Source of the DNA: Alphaproteobacteria bacterium
Lineage (GTDB): Bacteria; Pseudomonadota; Alphaproteobacteria; JAEULC01
Reading direction: 5' to 3'
Assembly: GCA_020851015.1 (NCBI GenBank)
Contig: JADZDN010000428.1
Span: 1-10,245, forward strand
DNA length: 10,245 nt
The notes beneath the pieces are model-generated. The model was not told the DNA's origin. It saw nothing but the letters and a program-made list of their open reading frames with translations, and did not search any database. Positions within the stretch are counted from its first letter, which is position 1; each line of letters opens with the position of its first letter. Positions 1-6,347 of the stretch are shown here, one piece after another. The translations under genes were made by a program, and so were the position numbers.

Positions 1-117
1 CGCAGCGCGCTGGTGGCGATCATCTCGCTGCCGGTCGGCATCCTGATCGCCTTCGTGGCCATGCATGCGCTCGGGCTGGGTTCGAACATCATGAGCTTGG
101 GCGGCATCGCGATCGCC
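1..117 (+). pseudogene. cusA: inverted internal fragment of CusA-type RND efflux pump
   Basis: Frame 1 of the plus strand opens with [13 protein letters not shown] and runs to [11 protein letters not shown]. This is the stretch of CusA/SilA heavy-metal RND pumps covering TM2-TM3 and the run-up to TM4, roughly residues 361-399 by E. coli CusA numbering from memory. Homology stops abruptly after codon 39. The family continues with (I/V)GAMVDAA, but here the frame reads RWMSCERS and stops at 142-144, because those bases are the antisense of the minus-strand cusA. The [11 protein letters not shown] wording is typical of Cu/Ag pumps rather than CzcA. The fragment has no start in the window and its 5' part lies off the left edge. 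It is opposite in orientation to the rest of cusA, so it marks a rearrangement or an assembly chimera, not a working gene. Confidence 0.85.
109..117. other. cusA: inversion / fold-back junction inside cusA
   Basis: Plus-strand CusA coding (…GGIAIA) meets minus-strand CusA coding (…HRAI) here. The bases GATCGCC at 111-117 fit both native contexts, and the 8-bp palindrome GCGATCGC occupies 109-116. The join therefore has microhomology plus a short palindrome. In an intact CusA the two endpoints would be about 64 codons apart (my estimate from E. coli CusA), so roughly 190 bp separate the two breakpoints. No transposase, attachment site or long inverted repeat is visible in the window. Confidence 0.8.
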
Positions 118-1106
118 CGGTGGATGAGCTGCGAGCGGTCGTAGACGGTCACGACCTCCACCCCGGCCGGCAGGCTCGATGCGATCTCGGCGAGCCTGCG
201 CTTGACCGCGTCGATGACGTCGATGGTGTTGGAACCGACCCGCTGCAGGGCGATTGCGCTCGCGACCTCGCCCTCGCCGTTGAGTTCGGCGATGCCCCGG
301 CGTTCGTCCGGCACCAACTCCACCCGCGCCACGTCCTCGACGTAGACCGGCGTGCCGTTCTCGCTCTTGACCATGATGCGCGCGATGTCGTCGACGCCTT
401 TGATGTAGCCGCGGCCGCGGATCATGAACTCCGTCTCGGCCAGCTCGACGGTCCTGCCGCCGACATCCATGTTGCCGGCCCTGACAGCGTCGCGGATCTG
501 ATCGAGGCCGACGCCCAGCGCCCGCAGCCGATGCGGGTCGACGACGATCGCGTATTGCCTGACGAAGCCGCCGACGCCGGCCACTTCGGCCACCCCTTCG
601 GCCTTGGCCACGCCGAACCGCACATGCCAGTCCAGCAGCGCGCGCAGTTCGCCCAGGTCGTGGTTGCCGCTGTTCAGCGCGTACTGGTAGACCCAGCCGA
701 CGCCGGTCGCGTCGGGACCGAGGCCGGGCGTGATCCCGCGCGGCAGCCGCTGGGCCGCCACGTTCAGGTACTCCAGCACGCGGCTGCGCGCCCAGTAGAC
801 GTCGGTGCCGTCCTCGAAGATCACATACACGAACGAAACGCCGAAGAACGAGAACCCGCGCACGACGCGCGATCGCGGCACGCCGAGCATGGCCGTGGCG
901 AGCGCAAACGTGACCTGGTCCTCGACCACCTGCGGCGCCTGGCCCGGATATTCGGTGTAGACGATGACCTGGGTGTCGGACAGATCGGGGATCGCGTCGA
1001 TCGGCACGCGCGAAACCGCGTAGATCCCGACAAGGATCGCGAACAGCGTCCCGATCAGCACCAGGAAGATATTGCCCGCCGACCAGCGAATGACGGCCTG
1101 GATCAT
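111..1106 (-). CDS. cusA: CusA heavy-metal RND efflux permease, N-terminal part, broken
   Basis: This is the inner-membrane, proton-driven pump subunit of a CusCBA-type Cu(I)/Ag(I) exporter. The minus strand from ATG 1106 reads [19 protein letters not shown] (TM1), then [16 protein letters not shown] and [14 protein letters not shown] of the first periplasmic porter domain, then [20 protein letters not shown], and finally [11 protein letters not shown]. All are strongly conserved in the HME-RND family. The start overlaps the cusB stop as ATGA (1103-1106), which fixes it and indicates translational coupling. Family proteins are about 1,040-1,070 residues; only about 332 are present. After HRAI (codon ending at 111) the frame stays open to the window edge, but it reads the antisense of the plus-strand CusA fragment and has no CusA homology. 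As written, the gene could not make a working pump. The family call is firm; whether the break is biological is not. Confidence 0.9.
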
Positions 1107-2377
1107 CGCCGGTCCTCCGCCGGCGCGGCGAAACCGGCGAGGGCGGCCCGCAAGTTGCTTTCCGCGTCGATCAGGAAATTGCCTCTGGTGACGACCGTTT
1201 CGCCTTCGGCGACGCCGTCGCGCACCTCGACATATCCGCCGCCGCGCCCGCCCAGCACCAGTTTGCGCGGCTCGAACCGGCCGTCGCCCATGGCGACAAA
1301 GGCCACGCGGCGCATCCCGTTGTCGATCACCGCCGACTCGGGGATCGTCACCACGGCGCCACGCGCGGCCTCGGCCTCGACCGTCACGTCGGCGAACGCG
1401 CCCAGCTTGATCCGCCGGTCGGGGTTGCGCAGCTCGATCCGCAACCTGCCGGTGCGGGTCGCCATGTTGATGTCGGGATAGACGAAGTCGACCTTGCCCT
1501 CGACCGGTTGACCCGGCATGGCGCGCAGGGCGACCAAGGCGCGTTGACCCGGCTGCACCGTGGCAAGATCGCGCTCCGCGACGTCGGCCATCACCCAGAC
1601 GCTCGACAGGTTGGCCAGGCGGAACAGCGGCGTGCCCGGCTCGAAGCGCATGCCGACCACCGCCGGTTTTTCCAGCACCGTGCCGCCGAATGGCGCCACC
1701 CAGGGTATCGACCGCATCGGTTCTCCGGTCTTGCGCAATTGCTCGATTGCGCTTTGCGGAAAGTCGAGCAGCCGGAGGTTGCGCTCGGCGGGTTCAATGC
1801 CCTGGCGGCCGCCGTCGAGCGGCGGCGCGCCGCGCAAGGCCAGGAGGTAGTCGACCTGGCGCTGATAGGCTTCGGACTTGTCGAGCCAAATGCGCATCAA
1901 TGGCTCGCCGGCGCGTATTTCGGCGCCGGTTTCCTGCACGGCCAGCGACTCGACGAACCCGGCGAACTTCAGCGTGACGACGGCCAGGTTGCGTTCGTTC
2001 GCGACCGTGGTGCCGGTGGCGCGGACGATGCTCGCGAGCATTCGCCGCACGGCCGGTTCGGTCCGCACGCCGGCGCGTTGGACCTTGTCCACGCCGACCC
2101 GCACGACGTTCGCCGGATCGGGCGCGTCGTCCGCGTAGACGGGGATGTAGTCCATCCCCATCGAATCCTTCTTCGGCACCGGCGACACGTCCGCCAGTCC
2201 CATCGGATTGCGGTAGTAGAGGACGCTGCGGTCCCGGGCTTCCCCGGGTTTGGCCTGGGCGTGCTTGACGTCGGCTTCGTCGGTCGGCGGCCGGATGTTC
2301 GCGACGAACGGCGACATCAGCGTGGCAACGGCAATGCCGAGCGCCCCGCCGATCGCGAATATGCCCAATCGCATCAT
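1103..2377 (-). CDS. cusB: CusB-type periplasmic adaptor (membrane fusion protein)
   Basis: The 424-residue protein bridges the CusA pump and the outer-membrane channel and hands over Cu(I)/Ag(I) in the periplasm. Residues 3-22 form one hydrophobic N-terminal segment. Residues 53-81 (YYRNPMGL…SPVPKKDSMGMDYIPVY) are the heavy-metal-binding domain found at the start of CusB/SilB proteins, with Met residues suited to soft metals. The lipoyl/barrel-sandwich halves follow (FAGFVESLAVQETG at 138-151; WVAPFGGTVLEKPAVVG at 226-242), then the beta-barrel (WVMADVAERDLATVQPGQ, 261-278) and the membrane-proximal domain (IPESAVIDNG, 345-354). Length is normal. GAGGA lies 8 nt upstream of the first of two adjacent ATGs, which favours 2377. 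It overlaps cusA by 4 nt. Upstream is the Cys-rich protein, 114 nt away. No TolC-like cusC is seen. Confidence 0.93.
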   Translation of the reverse strand: MMRLGIFAIGGALGIAVATLMSPFVANIRPPTDEADVKHAQAKPGEARDRSVLYYRNPMGLADVSPVPKKDSMGMDYIPVYADDAPDPANVVRVGVDKVQRAGVRTEPAVRRMLASIVRATGTTVANERNLAVVTLKFAGFVESLAVQETGAEIRAGEPLMRIWLDKSEAYQRQVDYLLALRGAPPLDGGRQGIEPAERNLRLLDFPQSAIEQLRKTGEPMRSIPWVAPFGGTVLEKPAVVGMRFEPGTPLFRLANLSSVWVMADVAERDLATVQPGQRALVALRAMPGQPVEGKVDFVYPDINMATRTGRLRIELRNPDRRIKLGAFADVTVEAEAARGAVVTIPESAVIDNGMRRVAFVAMGDGRFEPRKLVLGGRGGGYVEVRDGVAEGETVVTRGNFLIDAESNLRAALAGFAAPAEDRR

Positions 2378-2491
2378 GAAACGGATCCTCGTAAACGACG
2401 ATGACGCACGCGCGGCCAGCCGCGACGGCAGGGTCGCGACGTGCGTCCGATTCCGCCGGACCAGCGGCCGGCGGCGCGTAGGGAAGAGGAT

Positions 2492-2809
2492 CTAGGCCTT
2501 GGGAGGAGGCGTTGGGGGTGCGCCGATCAGACCCAGCAACGGGAGAAACCAGGCCGACGCCAATCGGGTGCGGCCAAGGACAGGGCGCGTTTCGGTCATC
2601 TGCGGGAGCGACATACCCGACAAGGCGCCACATTGGTTCTGGCAGGCGATATCGGTCCCGCAATCGCCCTGGCAATCACCGCAAGGGGAATCGCAGCCGG
2701 GCATCGCGAGAGCGCCGCTATCGGCCGGTCCGGCTATCGACGGCCCACGCGACAGGCCGACGATCGCGAGACCGATCAGTAAAAGGGCGAACCAGATGCC
2801 TCGGCTCAT
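2492..2809 (-). CDS. small Cys-rich exported protein leading the cus operon
   Basis: I do not recognise a named family. From ATG 2809 the protein is 105 residues. Residues 3-20 are hydrophobic (signal peptide or anchor). A Cys cluster follows with Cys at 39, 43, 46, 50, 56 and 60 (pattern CxxxCxxCxxxCxxxxxCxxxC), then a second hydrophobic patch at 84-97 and a Pro-rich tail (PPTPPPKA). The frame is open further upstream to 2872, but that extension is polar and would bury the signal-like segment. GAGG sits 4 nt before ATG 2809, so I chose that start. It lies upstream of cusB on the same strand with no other gene between them. By position and thiol content, a periplasmic copper binder or metallochaperone is a reasonable inference, but nothing in the sequence proves metal binding. 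Disulfide-bonded structure is the alternative. Confidence 0.7.
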   Translation of the reverse strand: MSRGIWFALLLIGLAIVGLSRGPSIAGPADSGALAMPGCDSPCGDCQGDCGTDIACQNQCGALSGMSLPQMTETRPVLGRTRLASAWFLPLLGLIGAPPTPPPKA

Positions 2810-2944
2810 CAGGCCTCGATCCTCGGCGGGAATGCGCGACGCTAATTCTCCCGACGAATTCCTACTACACAATTGAGCGTGGGGGCGACTTGACCTGAAT
2901 CACTATCCGGTTCGCCACTAACATATTGAAAAGAAAGAAAACCA
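2810..2944 (-). promoter_or_regulatory. upstream region of the cus operon
   Basis: These 135 bases lie between the hydrolase stop and the first cus-operon gene. They are noticeably more A/T-rich than the surroundings, especially 2860-2944. A T-rich stretch on the minus strand (2925-2942) follows the hydrolase stop without a clear stem, so I do not call a terminator. The minus strand contains CAATTGTGTAGTAGGAATTC around 2856-2875, which could hold promoter or operator elements, but I could not fit a convincing -35/-10 pair or a CueR, CsoR or CopR box. Promoter function is inferred from position only. Confidence 0.35.
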
Positions 2945-3850
2945 CTATCGCCCGTTCGCCGTCAGGAACGCCGCCACGGGCTGTTCCCATCGCTCGAGCC
3001 CATCGGCGCTGCCGAACATCAGGTGCCCGTCCGTGCCGAAGGCGGGCAGCAGCTTGTATTCGGCCTTGCCGCCCGCCGCGGTGAATGCCTCGGCCATGCG
3101 CCGCGACAAGGTCGGATCGAAGAACAGGTCGTTCTCCGTGTAGAGCCACAGCATCGGCAGGCGCGCGGTCCTGCCGTATTCGCCGGCGGCCTGGACCAGC
3201 CGGTCGGGCGTGCAGTTGTTGTTGGGCCTGTTGTCGGCATAGCCGCCGCGCCCGCCGGCGAAGTTGACGATCGCCGCCACCTTGGGCGGGTTCAGGCTCG
3301 CCAGCGCGATGGCGCCCCAACCGCCGGCCGACTGGCCGACGACGATCGCGCGCTCCGCCTCGACGAAGGGCAGGGCGGTCATGTAGTCGACCGCCGTGGC
3401 GATGTCCTTGGCGGTTTCCAGTCCCGCGCGGCGGTAGTCGGGCGAGCCGCACTTGCCGTAGGACTCGTCCCAGGATCCGCCGGTCTCGCCATAGCCGCGC
3501 CGCATCGGCAGCGCGACGACATAGCCGCGCCTGACGAACCACGTCGCCGCCGTCCTGAAGCCGGGCTTCATCGACGGGCGCTGCGAGGGGTTGGCCGGCG
3601 AGCCATGGTTGATCACCACCAGCGGGTGCCTATCCTCGCCCGGCGGGCGCAGCACCAGCGTATGCATGCCGCGATTGCCGTCGTGCGGCAGCGGGATCAG
3701 ATAGGTCTGCTGACGCCATTCGCCGCGCGGTTGCCCGGCCGGGCCGGCCTGGGCCCAGGCCGATGCAGCGGTGGCGGTGAACAGGCCCGCGGCCGCCAGC
3801 AACCGCAACGCGCGCCGTCGGTCCAGCATCCCGGTGCTCGGTACGCCCAT
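2945..3850 (-). CDS. Tat-type exported alpha/beta hydrolase (dienelactone-hydrolase-like)
   Basis: This is a 301-residue serine hydrolase of unknown substrate. The N-terminus holds a twin-arginine-like signal (LDRRRALRLLAAAGLF, 9-24) with likely cleavage after AWAQ (34), so the enzyme probably acts in the periplasm. Catalytic features are the oxyanion NHG at 81-83, the nucleophile elbow GQSAGG with Ser174, a probable acid Asp241 (TENDLFFD) and His276 (GTDGH). The layout matches the dienelactone hydrolase/peptidase S9-like group of the fold. Cys134 and Cys213 could form a disulfide, consistent with export. ATG 3850 is preceded by TAGGA about 10 nt upstream; a second Met (residue 8) would also keep the signal but has no ribosome-binding site. 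It is divergent from the HupE-like gene. Esterase, lactonase or peptidase activity are all possible. Confidence 0.85.
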   Translation of the reverse strand: MGVPSTGMLDRRRALRLLAAAGLFTATAASAWAQAGPAGQPRGEWRQQTYLIPLPHDGNRGMHTLVLRPPGEDRHPLVVINHGSPANPSQRPSMKPGFRTAATWFVRRGYVVALPMRRGYGETGGSWDESYGKCGSPDYRRAGLETAKDIATAVDYMTALPFVEAERAIVVGQSAGGWGAIALASLNPPKVAAIVNFAGGRGGYADNRPNNNCTPDRLVQAAGEYGRTARLPMLWLYTENDLFFDPTLSRRMAEAFTAAGGKAEYKLLPAFGTDGHLMFGSADGLERWEQPVAAFLTANGR

Positions 3851-3907
3851 GCGGCGGTCATCCTAGGGGGTGGCGCCGGCCCTGTCAGCCGCGCGGGAAT
3901 CCGCGTC

Positions 3908-3938
3908 TTGACAAGCAGGCCCGCCACAGGGCGCTATG
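3908..3938 (+). promoter_or_regulatory. candidate sigma70 promoter for the HupE/UreJ-like gene
   Basis: A perfect -35 hexamer TTGACA (3908-3913) is followed by GCTATG (3933-3938) after 19 bases, or CGCTAT after 18. This resembles relaxed alphaproteobacterial -10 elements. It would give a short leader before the AGGAGG at 3956-3961. The spacer is slightly long, which may mean weak or activator-dependent expression. This is motif matching only. Confidence 0.4.
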
Positions 3939-3966
3939 CCGTCAAAGTGGATTGCAGGAGGTCGGG

Positions 3967-4563
3967 ATGCGGCGTGCAGGTGGTTATTTCGGTCCAGCCT
4001 TGGCGGCGGTGGCGGCCTTGATCGCGTCGCCGGCGGCGGCCCATACGGGCATCGGGATCGGCGGCGGCCTCGGCGCGGGGTTCGCGCATCCCTTCGTCGG
4101 GCTCGACCATCTGCTGGCGATGGCAAGCGTGGGCGCCCTTGGCGCCGTCGCGGGCGGCAGGGCGCTCTGGGCGCTGCCCGCGACCTTCATGGCGGTAATG
4201 TCGCTCGGCGGCGCGCTGGCCCTCGCCGGCGTTCCCCTGCCGGGCGTCGAGACGGGGATCGCCGCCTCGCTGGTCGTGTTTGGCGTCCTCTTGGCCTCCC
4301 GGATCGGCCTGCCGACCATCGCCGCGATGGCGGTGGTGGCGGTGTTCGCGCTGTTCCACGGCCATGCCCATGGCGCGGAGCTGCCCGCGCTGGCCTCGCC
4401 CGCGACCTATGTTCTGGGCTTCGTGGCCGCCAGCGGCCTGCTGCACCTGCTGGGGATCGGCGTCGCGCGCGGGCTCGGCCGGCTGCCGGCCTGGTCCGCG
4501 CCGTCCCTGCGCCTGGCCGGGGGCGGGGTGGCGGCGGCCGGATTGGCACTGCTGATCGGCTGA
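3967..4563 (+). CDS. hupE: HupE/UreJ family nickel/cobalt permease
   Basis: The 198-residue integral membrane protein is predicted to move Ni2+ or Co2+ across the inner membrane. After a signal-like segment (7-25, ending SPAAAH) comes the family signature HPFVGLDHLLAMASVG (41-56) with His41 and Asp47-His48, the probable metal-entry site. A second His cluster, FHGHAHGAE (130-138), lies in a later helix. At least five further hydrophobic segments are evident, with the usual length for HupE/UreJ. I chose ATG 3967 because AGGAGG (3956-3961) lies 5 nt upstream; a TTG at 3952 would overlap that site. Neither hydrogenase nor urease genes are nearby, so the classic partners are absent. The next gene on the strand is an MttB-family methyltransferase, whose characterised relatives use a corrinoid, making cobalt a plausible substrate. 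Substrate is not decidable from sequence. Confidence 0.85.
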   Translation: MRRAGGYFGPALAAVAALIASPAAAHTGIGIGGGLGAGFAHPFVGLDHLLAMASVGALGAVAGGRALWALPATFMAVMSLGGALALAGVPLPGVETGIAASLVVFGVLLASRIGLPTIAAMAVVAVFALFHGHAHGAELPALASPATYVLGFVAASGLLHLLGIGVARGLGRLPAWSAPSLRLAGGGVAAAGLALLIG

Positions 4564-4648
4564 GCGACGCCTACTTGTCGTTTTTCCGGCATCGGCGCCG
4601 GTGCGGCTGGGCTAGGCTTCGCTTGCGAACCGGAAGGGAGCCACGCAA

Positions 4649-6187
4649 GTGACAGCCACCCGTCTTTCGTCGCGCCGCGCCGAGCGCCGGTCCGGCGGCA
4701 GTAGCGGCCTTCCCGTCCAGCTTCCCTGGCGCCGCCTGGTCAACCCCTATCGTCCGATCGAGGTCTTGAGCGCCGACGAGGTGGAGTTCATCCACGAGCG
4801 TTCGCTGGACGTGCTGGAAAATCTCGGCCTCGATTTCTGGAGCGCCTACGCGCTCGACCGGCTGGCGGAGGCCGGCATGAACGTCGACCGCGCCAACCAG
4901 CATGTGCGATTCGACCGCCACTGGGTCATGGAACAGGTGGCGAAGGCGCCGTGCGAATTCACGATCACGCCGCGCAACCCCGCGCGGGCGATCACCATGG
5001 GCGGCAACCACATCAACTTCGGCGGCGTCGGCGGGCCGCCGAACTGCTCCGACCTCGACGGCGGCCGCCGCCCGGGCACGTTCAGGGATTTCCGCGAGCT
5101 GGTGAAGCTGGAGCAGAGCCTGAACGCGCTCCACCTGATCGGCGGCACGCCGGTCGCCTCGATCGACCTGGCGCCGGAAATCCGCCATCTCGACGTCTAT
5201 CTGTCCTTCATCACGCTGACCGACAAGGTCTGGAGTCCCTCGGCGATCGGCGGCGAGCGGATCAACGACGGCATCGACATGATGTGCATCGCCGCCGGCG
5301 TCGACCGCGCGACGATGGCCAGACAGCCGATGCTGGTGGGCAACATCAACACCAACTCGCCGCTGCGCGTCGACGGCGCGATGCTGGACGGCGCCACCGC
5401 GATGGTCGAGGCGCGCCAGCCGCTGATCGTCACGCCCTTCACGCTGTGCGGCGCGATGAGCCCGGTCAGCATCGCCGGCGCGCTGACCCAGCAGAACGCC
5501 GAAGCCCTGTCGGTGATCGCCTACCTGCAGTACATCGCGCCCGGCGCGCCGGTCGTCTATGGCGGCTTCACCTCGAACGTCGACATGAAATCGGGCGCAC
5601 CCGCCTTCGGCACGCCGGAATATTCGCGCGCCACGCTGGCGGGCGGCCAGATGGCGCGGCGCTACAAGCTGCCCTATCGCTCGTCGAACACCAACGCATC
5701 CAACATGGTGGACGCGCAGGCCGCCTACGAGTCGCAGATGTCGCTGTGGGCGGCGGTGATGGGATACGCCAACCTCGTCTACCACGCCACGGGCTGGCTG
5801 GAAGGCGGGCTGGTGGCGTCCTACGAGAAAATGGTGGTGGACGCCGAGATGCTGCAGATGATGGCCGAGTTCCTGCAGCCGATCAAAGTCGACCGCGAGT
5901 CCGTCGCGATCGACGCGATGGAGGAGGTCGGGCCGGGCGGGCATTTCTTCGGCGCCGCCCACACGATGGCGCGCTACGAAACGGCGTTCTACCGGCCGAT
6001 GATCTCGGACTGGCGCAACTACCAGTCCTGGCAGGAGGCGGGCGCGCGCTCGGCGACCGACCGCGCGCACACCGCCCACAAGGCGCTGCTCGCGGCCTAC
6101 CAGCCGCCGCCGCTCGACAAGGCGCGGGTGGAGGAGCTGGAAGCCTTCGTCGCGCGGCGCAAGGGCGAGATCGCCAAGGCGGCGTGA
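4649..6187 (+). CDS. mttB: MttB-family (trimethylamine methyltransferase-like) protein, no pyrrolysine
   Basis: This 512-residue protein belongs to the MttB superfamily, whose members transfer a methyl group from a quaternary or tertiary amine to a corrinoid protein. Recognisable stretches are EVEFIHERSLDVLENLGLDF (44-63), the barrel segments around NINTNSPLRVDGAMLDGA (232-249) and TPFTLCGAMSPVSIAGALTQ (262-281), YGGFTSNVDMKSGAPAFGTP (304-323) and the C-terminal GPGGHFFGAAHT (428-439). The whole frame is free of internal TAG, so this is a pyrrolysine-free paralogue, like the glycine-betaine methyltransferase MtgB described in Desulfitobacterium; the substrate is probably not trimethylamine itself. 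The start is GTG 4649, with AAGGGAG 8 nt upstream. The polar, Arg-rich first ~30 residues look like a tail ahead of the fold. No corrinoid protein (MttC) or reactivase gene is in the window. Family is certain, substrate unknown. Confidence 0.88.
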   Translation: MTATRLSSRRAERRSGGSSGLPVQLPWRRLVNPYRPIEVLSADEVEFIHERSLDVLENLGLDFWSAYALDRLAEAGMNVDRANQHVRFDRHWVMEQVAKAPCEFTITPRNPARAITMGGNHINFGGVGGPPNCSDLDGGRRPGTFRDFRELVKLEQSLNALHLIGGTPVASIDLAPEIRHLDVYLSFITLTDKVWSPSAIGGERINDGIDMMCIAAGVDRATMARQPMLVGNINTNSPLRVDGAMLDGATAMVEARQPLIVTPFTLCGAMSPVSIAGALTQQNAEALSVIAYLQYIAPGAPVVYGGFTSNVDMKSGAPAFGTPEYSRATLAGGQMARRYKLPYRSSNTNASNMVDAQAAYESQMSLWAAVMGYANLVYHATGWLEGGLVASYEKMVVDAEMLQMMAEFLQPIKVDRESVAIDAMEEVGPGGHFFGAAHTMARYETAFYRPMISDWRNYQSWQEAGARSATDRAHTAHKALLAAYQPPPLDKARVEELEAFVARRKGEIAKAA

Positions 6188-6193
6188 CACGCC

Positions 6194-6220
6194 CCGTCGC
6201 GCTTGACGATCGCGCGACGG
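6194..6220 (+). terminator. hairpin after mttB, probable terminator
   Basis: Six bases after the mttB stop, CCGTCGCGC (6194-6202) and GCGCGACGG (6212-6220) form a perfect 9-bp stem with a 9-nt loop. There is no T-tract behind it, so it is not a canonical intrinsic terminator. In G+C-rich genomes such stems often mark 3' ends and protect mRNA. Confidence 0.5.
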
Positions 6221-6347
6221 CGACCCGCACCGTGACAATCGCGTGACGCGCGAAAGCGCCGGAATATCCCCAATTGCCGTATGTCTATGGATGCGTCAGC
6301 GGCGGCAGCATGTAGGCCGGCCCGCGCAGCGCAGAAAGGACAGGGCG
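6221..6347 (+). promoter_or_regulatory. upstream region of the Gly-rich secreted protein gene
   Basis: These 127 bases hold no gene. They contain an A/T-enriched patch (6262-6290). GGAAT at 6261-6265, then 17 bases, then GTCT is a loose match to the alphaproteobacterial general-stress EcfG consensus (GGAAC-N16/17-GTT), with a mismatch in each half. A sigma70 promoter in the same patch is equally possible. AAAGGA lies 7 nt before ATG 6348. Confidence 0.25.

Noticed and set aside
109..116. GCGATCGC as a HIP1-type cyanobacterial repeat
   Set aside because: A single copy at the cusA junction in otherwise alphaproteobacterial-looking DNA; it arises from ordinary codons (HRAI and IAIA).
120..1481. 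453-residue plus-strand open frame opposite cusA/cusB
   Set aside because: It is the antisense shadow of cusA and the end of cusB, Arg/Asp/His-rich with no family pattern, and both minus-strand genes are clearly recognisable.
4577..4610. T-run (GTTTTT) and hairpin GCATCGGCGCCGGTGC between hupE and mttB as a terminator
   Set aside because: On the plus strand the T-run comes before the stem rather than after it, and no T-run follows it on either strand; the stem needs a G-U pair. I do not call a terminator.
4571..6238. 555-residue minus-strand open frame covering all of mttB
   Set aside because: It is longer than the real gene but is an antisense artefact of high G+C codon use; its composition (His/Arg/Asp/Gly runs) is not protein-like, whereas the plus frame is a clear MttB homologue.
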